Origin: CAIXSE01 sp040769125
GTDB lineage: Bacteria; Actinomycetota; Thermoleophilia; UBA2241
Assembly (NCBI GenBank): GCA_040769125.1
Contig: JAXGLO010000001.1
Coordinates: 930,001-994,000, forward strand
Direction of reading: 5' to 3'
DNA length: 64,000 nucleotides
Part shown: positions 16,524-27,407 of the stretch, one piece after another
Position numbering within the stretch: the first letter of the stretch is position 1
Layout of the letters: each line of letters starts with the position of its first letter
Notes under the pieces: generated by a model
Told to the model about the DNA's origin: nothing
The model's database searches: none
The model's input: the letters and a program-made list of their open reading frames with translations, nothing else
Made by a program: the position numbers and the translations under genes

Positions 16524-19500
16524 GTGTTTCTCGAGTACCTGACGAACAGCGAAGCGTTCGAGGCGGCCCTGCCGCGGCTCCGCCGCGGCGCCGCCGCCTG
16601 GGCGCCGAGCTTCTACGCGCCTTTCGTGCTGGCGGCGGCCCTGCGCAGCGAGGCCGCCGGCCGTCTTGTGATCGCCCCGGACGGCGACGCTGCCGCCCGC
16701 CTCGCCGCCGATCTCTCCTTCTTTCTCGAAGAGCCCGTGCCGGTGCTGCCGGCACGCGGTGTGCTCTACGGCGCCGACGTGGCGCCTGCGCCGCACGTGA
16801 TCGGCCAGCGTCAGCAGGCGCTCGCCGCCCTCGCGGACGGCGGCGTCGTCGTCGCTGAGGCCGTCGCGCTGCTCGAGCGCTTCGTGCCGCTCGAGCTGCA
16901 GCCCGCTCTGCTCGAGCTCGCCGCCGGCGAAGAGCCCGGCTTCGACGCGGTTATCGAGCGTCTCGACGTTCTGGGGTACGAGCGCGTCGAGCAGGTGCGT
17001 GGCCGCGGCGAGTTCGCCGTTCGCGGCGGGCTCATCGATGTCTACCCGGCTCTGGGCGATCCGCTGCGCATCGAGTTCTGGGGTGACGCAATCGAGAGCC
17101 TGCGCACGTTCTCCGTCTACTCTCAGCGCACTACCGGCGTCCTCTCGGCGGCTACGGCTCACGCGTCCTTCGAGGCAGACAAGGCGGCGCCGGAGTACCA
17201 GCACGGCCTGCGCCAGGTGATGTCCGCCTGGGAGCAGGAGGGGAGGGAGGAGGCTCCGGATGAGCTCTCGCGCCGCGCCGCCGTGCGCGCCCTTGCGATG
17301 CTCGCGAGTCGCTTCGTGACGCTGGGCGACGTGCTCGCCTCTGCGGGCGCCTCCTGCAGCGTGGTGAACGCGGACGAGGCATATCGCGTGCTCGCCGATT
17401 TCGACGCCGAGGTGGCCGCGGCCGTCGACGGCGCCGGTCTGCGGGCACGCCTCTACGTGCCGCTCTCGGAGGCCTGCGCGCTGCTCTCGCACGCCCCGCA
17501 TCTCGACGTCGTACGGCGCGCCCAGCAGATCGCGTTCCACGCCTCTCGCCCGCAGTTCGCGGCTCGGGACATCTCCGGCGCTGAGCGGGATCTCCTGCGC
17601 CTCGTCAATGATGGCTACCGCGTCTTCGTGGTCTTCCGTCACCCCGGCGAGGCCGAGCGGGCGACCTACCGTCTGCGCAATCTGAGCGCCGAGGTTGTGA
17701 CCGCCGAGCAGCTCGTCCGCGGCGGCGAAGCCGGCCCCGGCCTCTACTTCCTTGCCGCCCCGTTGCAGGGGGGCTTTCTGGCCGCCGACCTCAAGCTGGC
17801 GGTCGTCAACGAGCGGACGCTCCTGCGCGGCGCCCCCCGCGAACAGCGCCTCGCCGGTGGCGCGCGCCTCACCACGTTCTTCGACGTGCGGCCGGGCGAC
17901 TTCGTGGTTCACGAGGATCATGGTATCGCTCGCTTCAGCGGCATCGAGACGCGCACCGTAGCGGGCATCACGCGCGACTACCTGGTGCTCGAGTTCCGCG
18001 GCGAGGACCGCGTCTTCGTGCCGCACGACAAGATCGGCAAGGTCAGTCGCTATATTGGCTCCTCAGGCGCTGCTCCCACGCTCGACAAGCTGGGCGGCAC
18101 GCACTGGCAGACGGTCAAGACGCGGGCGCGGAGGGCCGTGGTGGAGATGGCCGGAGAGCTGCTCCAGCTCTACGCCTCGCGACAGGCGGTCCCGGGCTAT
18201 GCCTTTCCTCCCGATGGGGAGCTGATGCGGCGGCTCGAGGATTCGTTCGCCTTCGAAGAGACCGACGACCAGGCCGAGGCCATTGACGTCGTCAAGAACG
18301 ACATGGAGACGCCGCACCCTATGGATCGCCTGGTCTGCGGCGACGTTGGCTACGGCAAGACGGAGGTCGCTGTACGCGCTGCATTCAAGGCGGCCGAGGC
18401 CGGCAAACAGACGCTCATGCTGGTGCCCACCACGATCCTCGCCGAGCAGCATCACCTGACCTTCGCCGAGCGCTTCGGCGAGTTGCCGGTGAAGGTCGGC
18501 ATGGTCTCCCGCTTCCGCACGGCCGCCGAGCAGCGCCGGCTGCTCGACCAGTTCGCCGCTGGGGAGCTGGACGTTCTCATCGGCACCCACCGTCTGCTGG
18601 GCACCGACGTGCGCCCCAGGGATCTGGGCCTCGTCGTGGTCGACGAGGAACAGCGGTTCGGCGTGCGCCAGAAGGAGCTTCTGAGGCAGCTCAAGCTGCA
18701 GGTGGACGTCATGAGCCTCTCGGCGACGCCGATCCCTCGCACACTGCAGATGTCGCTTACCGGCATCCGTGACATCTCGGTCATCGAGACGCCGCCGCGC
18801 GGCCGTCACGAGATTCACACCTACATCGGCGAGTATCGCGATGAGCTCATCCGCGTCGCCCTTGAGAAGGAGATGGCCCGCGGGGGCCAGGCCTTCTACC
18901 TGCACAACCGCGTCGAGACCATCGACCAGGCCGCCGAGCACGTGCGAGAGCTGGTGCCGAACGCCCGGGTGCTGGTGGCGCATGGGCAGATGGCGGAGCG
19001 GGTTCTCGAGAAGGTCATGCTGACCTTCCTCGCCGGCGAGGCCGACATCCTGGTCTCAACGTCCATCATCGAGAGCGGCATCGACGTTCCCAGTGCCAAC
19101 ACGCTCATCGTGGAGCGCGCCGACCTCTTCGGCCTGGCGCAGCTCTACCAGATCCGCGGGAGGATCGGGCGCAGCGACGCCCGTGCGTACGCCTATCTGC
19201 TCTACCCGAGCGAGGACCTGCTCACCAGCGAGGCGGCGGCGCGGCTGACCACCTTGAGCGACCACACCGACCTCGGCGCCGGCTTCAAGATCGCCATGGC
19301 CGATCTCGAGATCCGCGGCGCCGGCAACCTTCTCGGCGACGAGCAGAGCGGCCACGTCGCCGCCGTCGGCTTCGAGATGTACTCGCAGATGCTCGAGGAG
19401 GCAGTGCGGGAGCTGCAGGGCGATCAGGCGGCGGTCGCGGCGCCGGTTCGTGTCGACCTGCCGGTGACCGCCTACGTGCCTCCCGAGTACATCGCCTACG

Positions 19501-20006
19501 AGGCTAGCAAGATCGATGCTCACCGGCGCATCGCCCGCGCGGAGAGCCTGGCGCGTCTCGGCGACGTGGAGGCCGAGCTCACCGATCGCTTCGGACCGCT
19601 GCCGGAGCCGGTGGCCAACCTGCTCGCTCTGCGGGCGATCAAGCTCAAGGCCGCGGAGCTCGGCGCCAGCGCCGTGACCGGCCGCGGTCAGAAGCTGCAG
19701 ATCGAGGGCGTCGATCTCGACGAACCGGCGGCCGCTCGCCTGCGGGCGGCGAACGCGCGGGTCGTCTACTTCAAGCAGAGGCGGAGCCTCGTCGTCCATG
19801 GCGATGGTGCGTCCCAAAGCGCCGCCGGCGCCGGCGGCCGGGCTGCGGCGGCCGCGGAAACGGTCGTTGCCGCGGCGGCGGCCCGGGCGAGCGAAGGAGA
19901 GAAGGCCGCTGAGGGGGCGGCTGCGCGCCGCGCCCCTGCCGCCGGCGTGCTCCGCTGGGCGGAGACCACCCTCGACGAGGCGCTCGCGGCCTGCGCCGGC
20001 GCGTAG
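16524..20006 (+). CDS. mfd: Transcription-repair coupling factor Mfd
   Basis: A DNA translocase that removes RNA polymerase stalled at lesions and recruits UvrA. The protein of about 1160 residues has the UvrB-like N-terminal region (LYGADVAPAP, VRGGLIDVYP), the RNA-polymerase-interacting Tudor-like segment starting FVVHEDHGIARFSGIE, and RecG-type helicase motifs: Walker A GDVGYGKTE (about 605), the DEEQ box (about 705), SATPIPRTLQ and QLYQIRGRIGR. The C-terminal TRCF domain is followed by an alanine-rich stretch of about 60 residues. GTG at 16524 is chosen because AGGAGG (16507-16512) lies before it; GTG at 16482 would put that site inside the gene. Confidence 0.96.
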   Translation: MFLEYLTNSEAFEAALPRLRRGAAAWAPSFYAPFVLAAALRSEAAGRLVIAPDGDAAARLAADLSFFLEEPVPVLPARGVLYGADVAPAPHVIGQRQQALAALADGGVVVAEAVALLERFVPLELQPALLELAAGEEPGFDAVIERLDVLGYERVEQVRGRGEFAVRGGLIDVYPALGDPLRIEFWGDAIESLRTFSVYSQRTTGVLSAATAHASFEADKAAPEYQHGLRQVMSAWEQEGREEAPDELSRRAAVRALAMLASRFVTLGDVLASAGASCSVVNADEAYRVLADFDAEVAAAVDGAGLRARLYVPLSEACALLSHAPHLDVVRRAQQIAFHASRPQFAARDISGAERDLLRLVNDGYRVFVVFRHPGEAERATYRLRNLSAEVVTAEQLVRGGEAGPGLYFLAAPLQGGFLAADLKLAVVNERTLLRGAPREQRLAGGARLTTFFDVRPGDFVVHEDHGIARFSGIETRTVAGITRDYLVLEFRGEDRVFVPHDKIGKVSRYIGSSGAAPTLDKLGGTHWQTVKTRARRAVVEMAGELLQLYASRQAVPGYAFPPDGELMRRLEDSFAFEETDDQAEAIDVVKNDMETPHPMDRLVCGDVGYGKTEVAVRAAFKAAEAGKQTLMLVPTTILAEQHHLTFAERFGELPVKVGMVSRFRTAAEQRRLLDQFAAGELDVLIGTHRLLGTDVRPRDLGLVVVDEEQRFGVRQKELLRQLKLQVDVMSLSATPIPRTLQMSLTGIRDISVIETPPRGRHEIHTYIGEYRDELIRVALEKEMARGGQAFYLHNRVETIDQAAEHVRELVPNARVLVAHGQMAERVLEKVMLTFLAGEADILVSTSIIESGIDVPSANTLIVERADLFGLAQLYQIRGRIGRSDARAYAYLLYPSEDLLTSEAAARLTTLSDHTDLGAGFKIAMADLEIRGAGNLLGDEQSGHVAAVGFEMYSQMLEEAVRELQGDQAAVAAPVRVDLPVTAYVPPEYIAYEASKIDAHRRIARAESLARLGDVEAELTDRFGPLPEPVANLLALRAIKLKAAELGASAVTGRGQKLQIEGVDLDEPAAARLRAANARVVYFKQRRSLVVHGDGASQSAAGAGGRAAAAAETVVAAAAARASEGEKAAEGAAARRAPAAGVLRWAETTLDEALAACAGA

Positions 20007-20058
20007 CGCGGCGGCGTCTGAAGGTGCTGTTGGGCGGGTAGGGAGCCCCTACGACCGA

Positions 20059-20067
20059 TGCTATACT
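20059..20067 (+). promoter_or_regulatory. Extended -10 promoter of the PPIase lipoprotein gene
   Basis: TGC-TATACT (TG at 20059, hexamer 20062-20067). A small inverted repeat GTAGGG-AGC-CCCTAC (20038-20052) covers the -35 position and could be an operator. Confidence 0.6.
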
Positions 20068-20118
20068 CAAAAACCGTGTGCCTTCAGCCCAGTGCTCAAC
20101 TCTCGAGGGAGATCGTCT

Positions 20119-21177
20119 ATGAAGAGACTCATTGTTGTCGCGGCGGCGCTGGCCGTGCTCGTTTCATCGCTTCTCGCCGCTGCGTGTGGCGGTGTCAAGG
20201 TCCCGGCAGGCGCTATCGCCGCCATCAAGGGCGGCGGCGTCGTCACCCAGGAGAGATACGATGAGATCCTGAGCCAGGCGAAGGCCCAGATCACCGCGCA
20301 GCAGGGATCCTTCCCCGAAGACGGCACCGAGCAGTTCAAGCAGATCCGCGCGAGCATCGTCAACTACCTGGTGCTCAACGAGCTCATCGCGAAAGTGGCC
20401 ACCGAGGAATCAGTCGAAGTCATGATCGACGGTGAAGCCGTCGACGTGCCGATGAAGGCCAAGGTCACCGAGAAGGAGTACAAGGAGCATTACAAGAGCC
20501 TTGTCGAGCGGCTCGGCGGGCAGAAGAAGCTCGACGCGCTCCTCAAGGAGCAGAAGATGTCGGCTGAGAGCCTGGAATGGCAGCTGCGCGCGCAGCTGCT
20601 GCAGTCCGAGGTGCAGCAGAAGATCGGCGATGCAGTCGAGGTCAGCGACGAGGAGATCAAGGACTACTACGAGGAGAACAAGTCGCAGTTCGTCGTGGGG
20701 CCGACCGTTACGGCCCGGCACGTGCTCGTCAAGACGGAGGCCGAGGCCGAGAAGGTACGGCAGCTTCTCCTCGCCGACAACACCGACGCCGGCTGGAAGC
20801 GGGTCGCCAAGCAGTACTCGACGGACGCCAGCAACAAGAACACCGGCGGCGATCTCGGTACGTTCACCAAGGGCAAGATGGTTCCGGCCTTCGAGAAGGC
20901 CGCTTTTGCGCTGAAGGCCGGTGAGATCTCGCAGCCGGTGAAGACCCAGTTCGGCTGGCACGTCATCGGGGTGACCGACACCGCCAAGGGCTCTACGCAG
21001 ACGCTGGAGCAGGCCAAGCCCATGATCCAGCAGCAGCTGCTCTACACCAAGCAGTCCACGGTGTGGCAGGACTGGGTGGAGAAGACCCAGGAGGACGTCG
21101 GCGTGGCCTACGCTCCCGGCTTCGACCCGGCGGAGCTCACGGCTTCGCCGAGCCCTGCGGCCTCACCGACGGAGTAG
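20119..21177 (+). CDS. Lipoprotein peptidyl-prolyl isomerase, SurA/PrsA type
   Basis: A likely membrane-anchored foldase for secreted proteins. The 352-residue protein starts with MKR, a hydrophobic signal and a lipobox-like LAAAC with the cysteine at about residue 23. A SurA-type N-terminal helical domain follows, then a parvulin (rotamase) domain with TARHVLVKTEAEA and FGWHVIGVTD. The C-terminus is a Ser/Pro/Ala-rich tail. ATG at 20119 has GGGAGA ahead of it and matches the signal peptide; an upstream open frame is not coding. In the mycobacterial order mfd is followed directly by mazG, so this gene is an insertion between them. Confidence 0.87.
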   Translation: MKRLIVVAAALAVLVSSLLAAACGGVKVPAGAIAAIKGGGVVTQERYDEILSQAKAQITAQQGSFPEDGTEQFKQIRASIVNYLVLNELIAKVATEESVEVMIDGEAVDVPMKAKVTEKEYKEHYKSLVERLGGQKKLDALLKEQKMSAESLEWQLRAQLLQSEVQQKIGDAVEVSDEEIKDYYEENKSQFVVGPTVTARHVLVKTEAEAEKVRQLLLADNTDAGWKRVAKQYSTDASNKNTGGDLGTFTKGKMVPAFEKAAFALKAGEISQPVKTQFGWHVIGVTDTAKGSTQTLEQAKPMIQQQLLYTKQSTVWQDWVEKTQEDVGVAYAPGFDPAELTASPSPAASPTE

Positions 21178-21209
21178 CGCGGTTGGTCGAGGGGGGGCGC
21201 TGCGGTGCG

Positions 21210-22396
21210 ATGAGCCTCACGCTCGTGTATATCGGCGCCGCCGCCGGCCTCGTGCCCGCAGCATCGCTGCGGGCCCTGGCCGGCGGCGGCGCTGTCGTCG
21301 TTCCGGAAGGCCTCGGCGACGAGCTGCTCGAGCTGGTCGCGGAGGCCGCCGGGGTCAAGCCGGCTGCGTTGCGCGCCGTCGACATCGCCGATTCGACCTG
21401 CTTCGCCGAGCTGGCGGCCGTGGCGTGCGACGCCGGTGCCGCCGCGGACGGCGGTGCCGGCGTCATGATCGCGGTAGCGGGGCCGAAGGGCCCGCAGCTG
21501 GCGCGCGAGCTGCGCCGGCGGGCGCCGGCGGGCGTCGCGCTCCGCACCGTCCCTGCCGGGGGCGAGTTCGACGACGCGGTGCTCGGCCAGGAGCTGGCCT
21601 CGCTCAAGCGCATCGTCGACGTGCTGCGGGTCGAGTGTCCGTGGGACCGCGAGCAGACACCCCGCGACATCATCGGCTACACGCTCGAGGAGGTCTACGA
21701 GCTCATCGACGCAGTCGTCGCCGACGATCGCACGGCCGTGCACGGCGAGCTCGGCGACCTGCTACTGCAGGTCGTGCTCCTCGCCTTGATGCTGAGCGAG
21801 CGCGGCGGCGGCGACCTCGGCAGCGTGGCGCACGACATCGAGGCCAAGCTCATCCGGCGCCACCCGCACATCTTCGCCGACGCCGTGGCCGAGACGCCCG
21901 CCGACGTCAAGGGCCGCTGGGAGCGGATCAAGCGCGAGCAGGAGGGCCGGGAGGGCATCTTTCACGACGTCCCGGCCTCCTTCCCGGCGCTGCTGCACGC
22001 GCGCAAGCTCCAGCAGCGCGCCTCCAGCGTCGGCTTCGACTGGGGCTCGGCCGCTGCCGCCTTCCCCAAGGTCGCCGAGGAGCACGCCGAGCTGGCTGCG
22101 CTCTTCGCCGAGGCGGCCGGCGCCGACCCCAGCCGCCGGGACCCGCGTGTGCAGCACGAGCTCGGCGACCTGCTCTTCGCCACGGTCAACGTCGCGCGCC
22201 TGCTGCACCTCGACCCAGACGTGGCGCTGCGCGAGGCGTCGCGCCGGTTTCGGCGTCGTGTCACGGCGGCGGCGGCGCTGGCCGCCCGCGAGGGCCGCGA
22301 CTGGACGGCGGTCGGCCTCGACGAACAGGAACGGTATTATCAGCGCGCCAAGGCCGCGGAGGCCCTCGGCCACGGATCAAGCGAGGGGGAGTCCTC

Positions 22397-22400
<4 letters not shown>
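21210..22400 (+). CDS. mazG: Nucleoside triphosphate pyrophosphohydrolase MazG with an extra N-terminal domain
   Basis: Hydrolyses non-canonical or excess NTPs to NMP and pyrophosphate. Residues about 130-385 hold a tandem MazG fold: VECPWDREQTPRDI, EEVYELIDAV, HGELGDLLLQVV, RRHPHIFAD in the first half, and EEHAELAALFAE plus ELGDLLFATVNVAR in the second. The first 125 residues are alanine- and glycine-rich, with only a faint resemblance to the tetrapyrrole-methylase-like domain fused to MazG in Bacillus YabN, and look degenerate. The ATG at 21210 is the first good start. The stop overlaps the enolase start as ATGA, coupling the two. Confidence 0.9.
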
Positions 22401-23680
<1,280 letters not shown>

Positions 23681-23694
23681 AGAGGTAGCAGCCG

Positions 23695-23734
23695 GCGAGG
23701 GCGTGCGCGGCCGCAGGGCCGCGCACGCCCTCGC
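23695..23734 (+). terminator. Long hairpin after enolase
   Basis: A perfect 17-bp stem (23695-23711 with 23718-23734) and a 6-nt loop, with a few more outer pairs. No T-tract follows. It may attenuate transcription between eno and ftsB. Confidence 0.6.
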
Positions 23735-23787
23735 TGCTGAGCGGCGCCGCGCATGCCGCGGCGGCGCCTGAGAGCCTGACTCGGCAG

Positions 23788-24351
23788 ATGACGCAGCGCA
23801 CGAATTCGGCGGGGCGTCAAGGAACTACGCGCTCTCGGGCGAATCCTCAGAGAGGCGCCGCCTCCGCAGGTGGGCGGCGGCGATCGGGCGATCGGGAGGT
23901 TGTCGCGCACGTGGCTCACGCAGGAACTCCAGGCCGACCCACGGTGCACTCCGGTAGAGGCGCCGGGGGGCGCCGCTCTGCGACTCCGCGACTGCACCTC
24001 GGCCGACTCGCGCTCCTCCTGCTCATCCTCATCGGCGCCTCGTTCTACGTGGGGCCGGTGCGGGGCTTCTTCGCTCAGCAGGATCGCCATCAGCAGGAGT
24101 TGGCGGCGCTCCGGGCGGCGCGTGCGGAGAACGAGGCCATAAAGGTCCAGGTCCGCCTGCTGAACTCAAGCGACTACATCGCGCAGCGCGCTCGCGCCGA
24201 TTCGATGCTGGTGCCGGCCGGCACGCAGGTCTTCGTCATCAAGGGCCTTCCCAGTGACGATGCGGCTCCGGTTGACGGTGCTGCCGCTCCGGCCGCTTCG
24301 CCCTCGGTCCTCGAGCGCATCGGCGATCTCTGGCGGACGCTCACGCACTGA
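23788..24351 (+). CDS. ftsB: Septum formation initiator FtsB/DivIC-like protein
   Basis: A bitopic membrane protein of the divisome that links FtsL/FtsQ to septal wall synthesis. The 187-residue protein has a long, basic, low-complexity cytoplasmic N-terminus (1-70), one membrane segment at about 72-90, then a short coiled coil (QQDRHQQELAALRAARAENEA) and the conserved SSDYIAQRARADSMLVPAGTQVFV ending of the family, here broken over two segments. The C-terminal 35 residues are Ala/Pro-rich. Its position between eno and DUF501/ppx is the same as in mycobacteria, which supports the call strongly. Confidence 0.88.
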   Translation: MTQRTNSAGRQGTTRSRANPQRGAASAGGRRRSGDREVVAHVAHAGTPGRPTVHSGRGAGGRRSATPRLHLGRLALLLLILIGASFYVGPVRGFFAQQDRHQQELAALRAARAENEAIKVQVRLLNSSDYIAQRARADSMLVPAGTQVFVIKGLPSDDAAPVDGAAAPAASPSVLERIGDLWRTLTH

Positions 24352-24378
24352 TGCGCTGGTGACCGTCGTTCAGGGCCG

Positions 24379-26088
24379 TTGACCGTCTCACCTCGTGCCT
24401 TCGCTCGTCTGGTGGAGGGCCGTGACCTCGACGTGGTCGCCGGCCAGCTCGGACGGGCTCCGCGCGCCATGAGTCGCGTCGCCGCCCGCTGCCCGTTCGG
24501 CTTCCCCGCCGTGGTGGAGACCCTGCCGTACGATCGCACGGGCGTGCCGTTCCCCACTCTCTACTACCTCACCTGCCCGACCTGTGTGCGGGCCGTCTCA
24601 CGGCTGGAGAGCGTCGGAGGCGTAGCTGCGTGGTCCGCTCGGCTCTGCGTCGACGCTGCGCTGGCCCGCTCGGCGGCGGCGGCTGGCGTGGCGGCGAGGC
24701 GCCGGCGGCGCGAGCTTGTGAAGCGTTACTCTCTTGAGCCGCTCGATGGGGGCGCCTCGCTGGCGGGCGGGGTGGCCGGCGTGGCCGAGGTCGGCGCCGT
24801 GAAGTGCCTGCACGCGCACGTGGCGCACGCTCTGGCGCGGCCACGCTATGCGCTGGGCGCCGCGATTCTTGCGGAGCTGGGGCCTGCCTGGTGCGACGAC
24901 GAGCGCTGTGCGGCCTTCGTACCTGCGTCGAAAGAGGTTGCTCCTGGGGAGGCCGGAGACAGCGGAGTCGGAGACCGCCGCGCTGAAGATCGTCGGGTCG
25001 ACGGCGCGGCCGGAGGCGGCGCGGCCGGAGACGGCGAGGTCGAAAACCGCCGGACCGGCGGCCGCGAGCCTGGAGGCCGCCGGCCTCTCGTTCGCTCACG
25101 TGGCGCGCCTGTGAGCTCCACCTTCGCGGCCGCCGCGCCCATGAAGGTCGGCGTCGTCGATCTCGGGACCAACACGTGCCGGCTGCTGCTGGCGGAGGTG
25201 GAGAAGGGGGAGGCCGTGAGGTCGCACACTCGCCTCGCGACCGTCGTGCGGCTCGGCGAGGGCGTCGACCGCCGCGGCCGTCTGCACCGCGACTCCGTGG
25301 AGCGCACACGGGCCTGCCTCGGCGAGTACGAGCTGCGTCTCAAGGCCTACCGCCCGGCGCGGCGACTTCTGGTGGCGACGAGCGCTCTGCGGGACGCCGC
25401 CGACGGCCCCAACTTCCTCGAGGCTGCTGAAGGCGATTTCCATCTGCCGTACCGTGTGCTGAGCGGTGGTGAGGAGGCGGCTCTCGCCTTCCGCGGCGGC
25501 ACCGCCGAGCTGGCCGCCGCCAGCCCGGTCCTGCTCGTCGACATCGGTGGCGGCAGCGTGGAGCTCGCGGTGGGCTCCCCGGGCCTGCCGCCGGCGTTCG
25601 TGCGCAGCCTCGACATCGGCGTCGTGCGCCTGACAGAGCGATTTCTGAGCACGGATCCACCGACGCCGCGCGAGCTGGAGGATCTCACCGCCTTCGTGGC
25701 CGCCGCCGTCGCCGAGGTCGCCGCCCAGGCCGTCGCCGGCGGCGCGCCGGCCGCTGTGCGCAGCGCGGTCGGCGTGGCCGGCACCTTCACCACGCTCGTC
25801 GCCCACAAGCTCGGGCTGCGGACCTACCGGCCCGAGCTCGTCCACGGCCATGTGCTGAGCGTCGCCGATCTCGAGGCGGCGATTCAGATCTTCCGCCGCC
25901 TCACCAACGCCGAACGCGGCCGCCTGCCCGGCGTCCAGCGCGGCCGTGAGGACGTAATCCTCGCCGGCGTGGTGATCGCCCGCGAGGTCTGCCGAGCCTT
26001 CGGCCTGGGTGAGATCCGGTGCAGCGAGGCCGACCTCCTGGAGGGAGCCGCGCTGGCGCTGGCGGAGGGCTCGCTGCTGCCTGGCTGA
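24379..26088 (+). CDS. Fusion of DUF501 with a Ppx/GppA exopolyphosphatase
   Basis: A 569-residue protein made of two parts that are separate adjacent genes in mycobacteria. Residues about 10-175 are DUF501 (QLGRAPRAMSRVAARCPFG, GVPFPTLYYLTCP, VKCLHAHVAHALA). Residues 255-569 are a Ppx/GppA phosphatase with VVDLGTNTCRLLLAE, ATSALRDAADG, LVDIGGGSVELAVG and VAGTFTTLVAHKL, expected to hydrolyse polyphosphate or pppGpp. They are joined by a Gly/Ala/Arg/Asp-rich linker encoded by imperfect repeats. The frame is open throughout without a stop. An internal ATG at 25141 exactly precedes the phosphatase domain, so separate translation of it is possible. The proposed TTG start at 24379 is uncertain; GTG at 24412 is an alternative. 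Confidence 0.85.
   Translation: MTVSPRAFARLVEGRDLDVVAGQLGRAPRAMSRVAARCPFGFPAVVETLPYDRTGVPFPTLYYLTCPTCVRAVSRLESVGGVAAWSARLCVDAALARSAAAAGVAARRRRRELVKRYSLEPLDGGASLAGGVAGVAEVGAVKCLHAHVAHALARPRYALGAAILAELGPAWCDDERCAAFVPASKEVAPGEAGDSGVGDRRAEDRRVDGAAGGGAAGDGEVENRRTGGREPGGRRPLVRSRGAPVSSTFAAAAPMKVGVVDLGTNTCRLLLAEVEKGEAVRSHTRLATVVRLGEGVDRRGRLHRDSVERTRACLGEYELRLKAYRPARRLLVATSALRDAADGPNFLEAAEGDFHLPYRVLSGGEEAALAFRGGTAELAAASPVLLVDIGGGSVELAVGSPGLPPAFVRSLDIGVVRLTERFLSTDPPTPRELEDLTAFVAAAVAEVAAQAVAGGAPAAVRSAVGVAGTFTTLVAHKLGLRTYRPELVHGHVLSVADLEAAIQIFRRLTNAERGRLPGVQRGREDVILAGVVIAREVCRAFGLGEIRCSEADLLEGAALALAEGSLLPG
24949..25085 (+). repeat. Imperfect short tandem repeats encoding the fusion linker
   Basis: Degenerate units related to GCGGCCGGAGACGGCG recur through this stretch, with an approximate period of 15 bp. 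They encode the linker between DUF501 and the phosphatase and keep the frame open. Confidence 0.5.
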
Positions 26089-26175
26089 TCGCCTGTGCCT
26101 GCAAGGCGCCTCCCGCGGCCGGCCGGCCGTTGGCCGGCCGGCTGGCCACACTCGGCGCGAGGCGGCGGCTGGTCG

Positions 26176-26181
26176 TATACT
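26176..26181 (+). promoter_or_regulatory. Candidate -10 of tRNA-Leu
   Basis: TATACT, 8 nt before the mature 5' end of the tRNA. Confidence 0.4.
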
Positions 26182-26189
26182 TGTGGTGT

Positions 26190-26278
26190 GCCGGAGTGGC
26201 GGAATTGGCAGACGCCGAGGACTTAAAATCCTCTGCCGCTCTTGCGGCGTCCGGGTTCGAGCCCCGGCTCCGGCACCA
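26190..26278 (+). tRNA. tRNA-Leu (anticodon TAA, UAA in RNA), CCA encoded
   Basis: A class II tRNA of 89 nt: acceptor stem GCCGGAG with CTCCGGC, anticodon arm GAGGA-CTTAAAA-TCCTC giving TAA, a long variable arm (TGCCGCTCTTGCGGCG), T arm with GGTTCGAGCCC, discriminator A at 26275 and encoded CCA at 26276-26278. Confidence 0.97.
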
Positions 26279-26520
26279 CTTACCCTCGGTCGCGGCTCCC
26301 GGATTCGTCTCCGATTTCGGGAGCCGGTGTCTCGACCAGGCTCCGTGATTTCTTGCGAGCGCAGGCGCCCGCGTGCGGCTATCATGCAGACGACACTCAC
26401 AGGCGGGGCGCCTGCGGCGCTCAGCCGTTCGCACGGCGGGGGAGCGGCATCGCCCCATGGGCGTCACAGCGCGATTCATGACGCACATCTGAGCCGTCTG
26501 CGGACGGGAGGAGGGGACTG

Positions 26521-27294
26521 ATGCAGATCGACGGGCTGGTACTCGACATGGACGGTGTGCTCACGACGTCGGCAGGGCCGGTGCCCGGTGCCGCAGCGGC
26601 CGTGGCAAGGCTGCGCGCCGCCGGGCTGCCCCTGCGGATCGTGACGAGCACTACTTCAAAGACCTGCGCGGAGATGGTCGCGCTGTTGCGCGAGGACGGC
26701 TTTGATTTCACCGAAGACGAGGTCCTCACCGCCTCGGCGCTGGCCGCCTCGTACCTGCGTGAGCGTCACGCCGGCGAGCGTGTCTTTCTGATCGGCGACG
26801 CGCGTCCGGAGGATCTTGCGGGGATTCGCCTCGTGGGCCTCGATGAGGCGCCGGAGGTCGTCCTCATATCCGGGGCCGATCGCTCCTTCACTTACGATGC
26901 CCTCAACGGCGTCTACAGGGCGTTGCTCGACGGAGCCGCCTTCGTGGCCATGCACCGCAACTCGTCGTGGATCGCGCCCGCCGGGCCGAGCCTCGAGGCG
27001 GGCGCCTACCTGGCCGCCCTCGAGCTCGCCTGCGGCCGCCGAGCCACCGTCACCGGCAAGCCGGCGCCGGCCTGCTTCGAGGCTGGCCTGCGCGCCCTCG
27101 GGGTGGCGGCCGACCGCGCGGCGATGGTGGGCGACGATATCAACAGCGATGTGCTGGCTGCGCAGGCGTGCGGCCTCACCGGGGTGCTCGTGCGCACCGG
27201 CAAGTTCAGGGATGAGCACCTCACGAACGCCGCCGCCGCCCCCGACCACGTCATCGGCTCGATGGCCGACCTGCCGGAGCTGCTCGGGCTCTGA
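26521..27294 (+). CDS. HAD-superfamily hydrolase, subfamily IIA
   Basis: A 257-residue phosphatase-like protein. It has the nucleophile motif DMDGVLT (9-15), STTSKT as motif II with the threonine, the lysine in TVTGKPAPACFEAG and the acidic motif MVGDDINSDVLAAQ. Gene length and a cap between motifs II and III mark subfamily IIA, close to HDHD2/LHPP-type or NagD-type phosphatases. Natural substrate is unknown. It follows tRNA-Leu by about 240 bp, and GGGAGGAGGGGACTG sits before the ATG at 26521. Nothing unusual is visible. Confidence 0.85.
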   Translation: MQIDGLVLDMDGVLTTSAGPVPGAAAAVARLRAAGLPLRIVTSTTSKTCAEMVALLREDGFDFTEDEVLTASALAASYLRERHAGERVFLIGDARPEDLAGIRLVGLDEAPEVVLISGADRSFTYDALNGVYRALLDGAAFVAMHRNSSWIAPAGPSLEAGAYLAALELACGRRATVTGKPAPACFEAGLRALGVAADRAAMVGDDINSDVLAAQACGLTGVLVRTGKFRDEHLTNAAAAPDHVIGSMADLPELLGL

Positions 27295-27407
27295 GGCGAG
27301 CCGCGTGCGGAGGGTTCGCGGAGGCCGTCGCCGGCAGGAGGTCAGGTACGAAGCAGGGCGCGCCTCCCGGCTCCGCCGGCCGGCGCGCGATCGGCAAGGG
27401 AGGTCGC

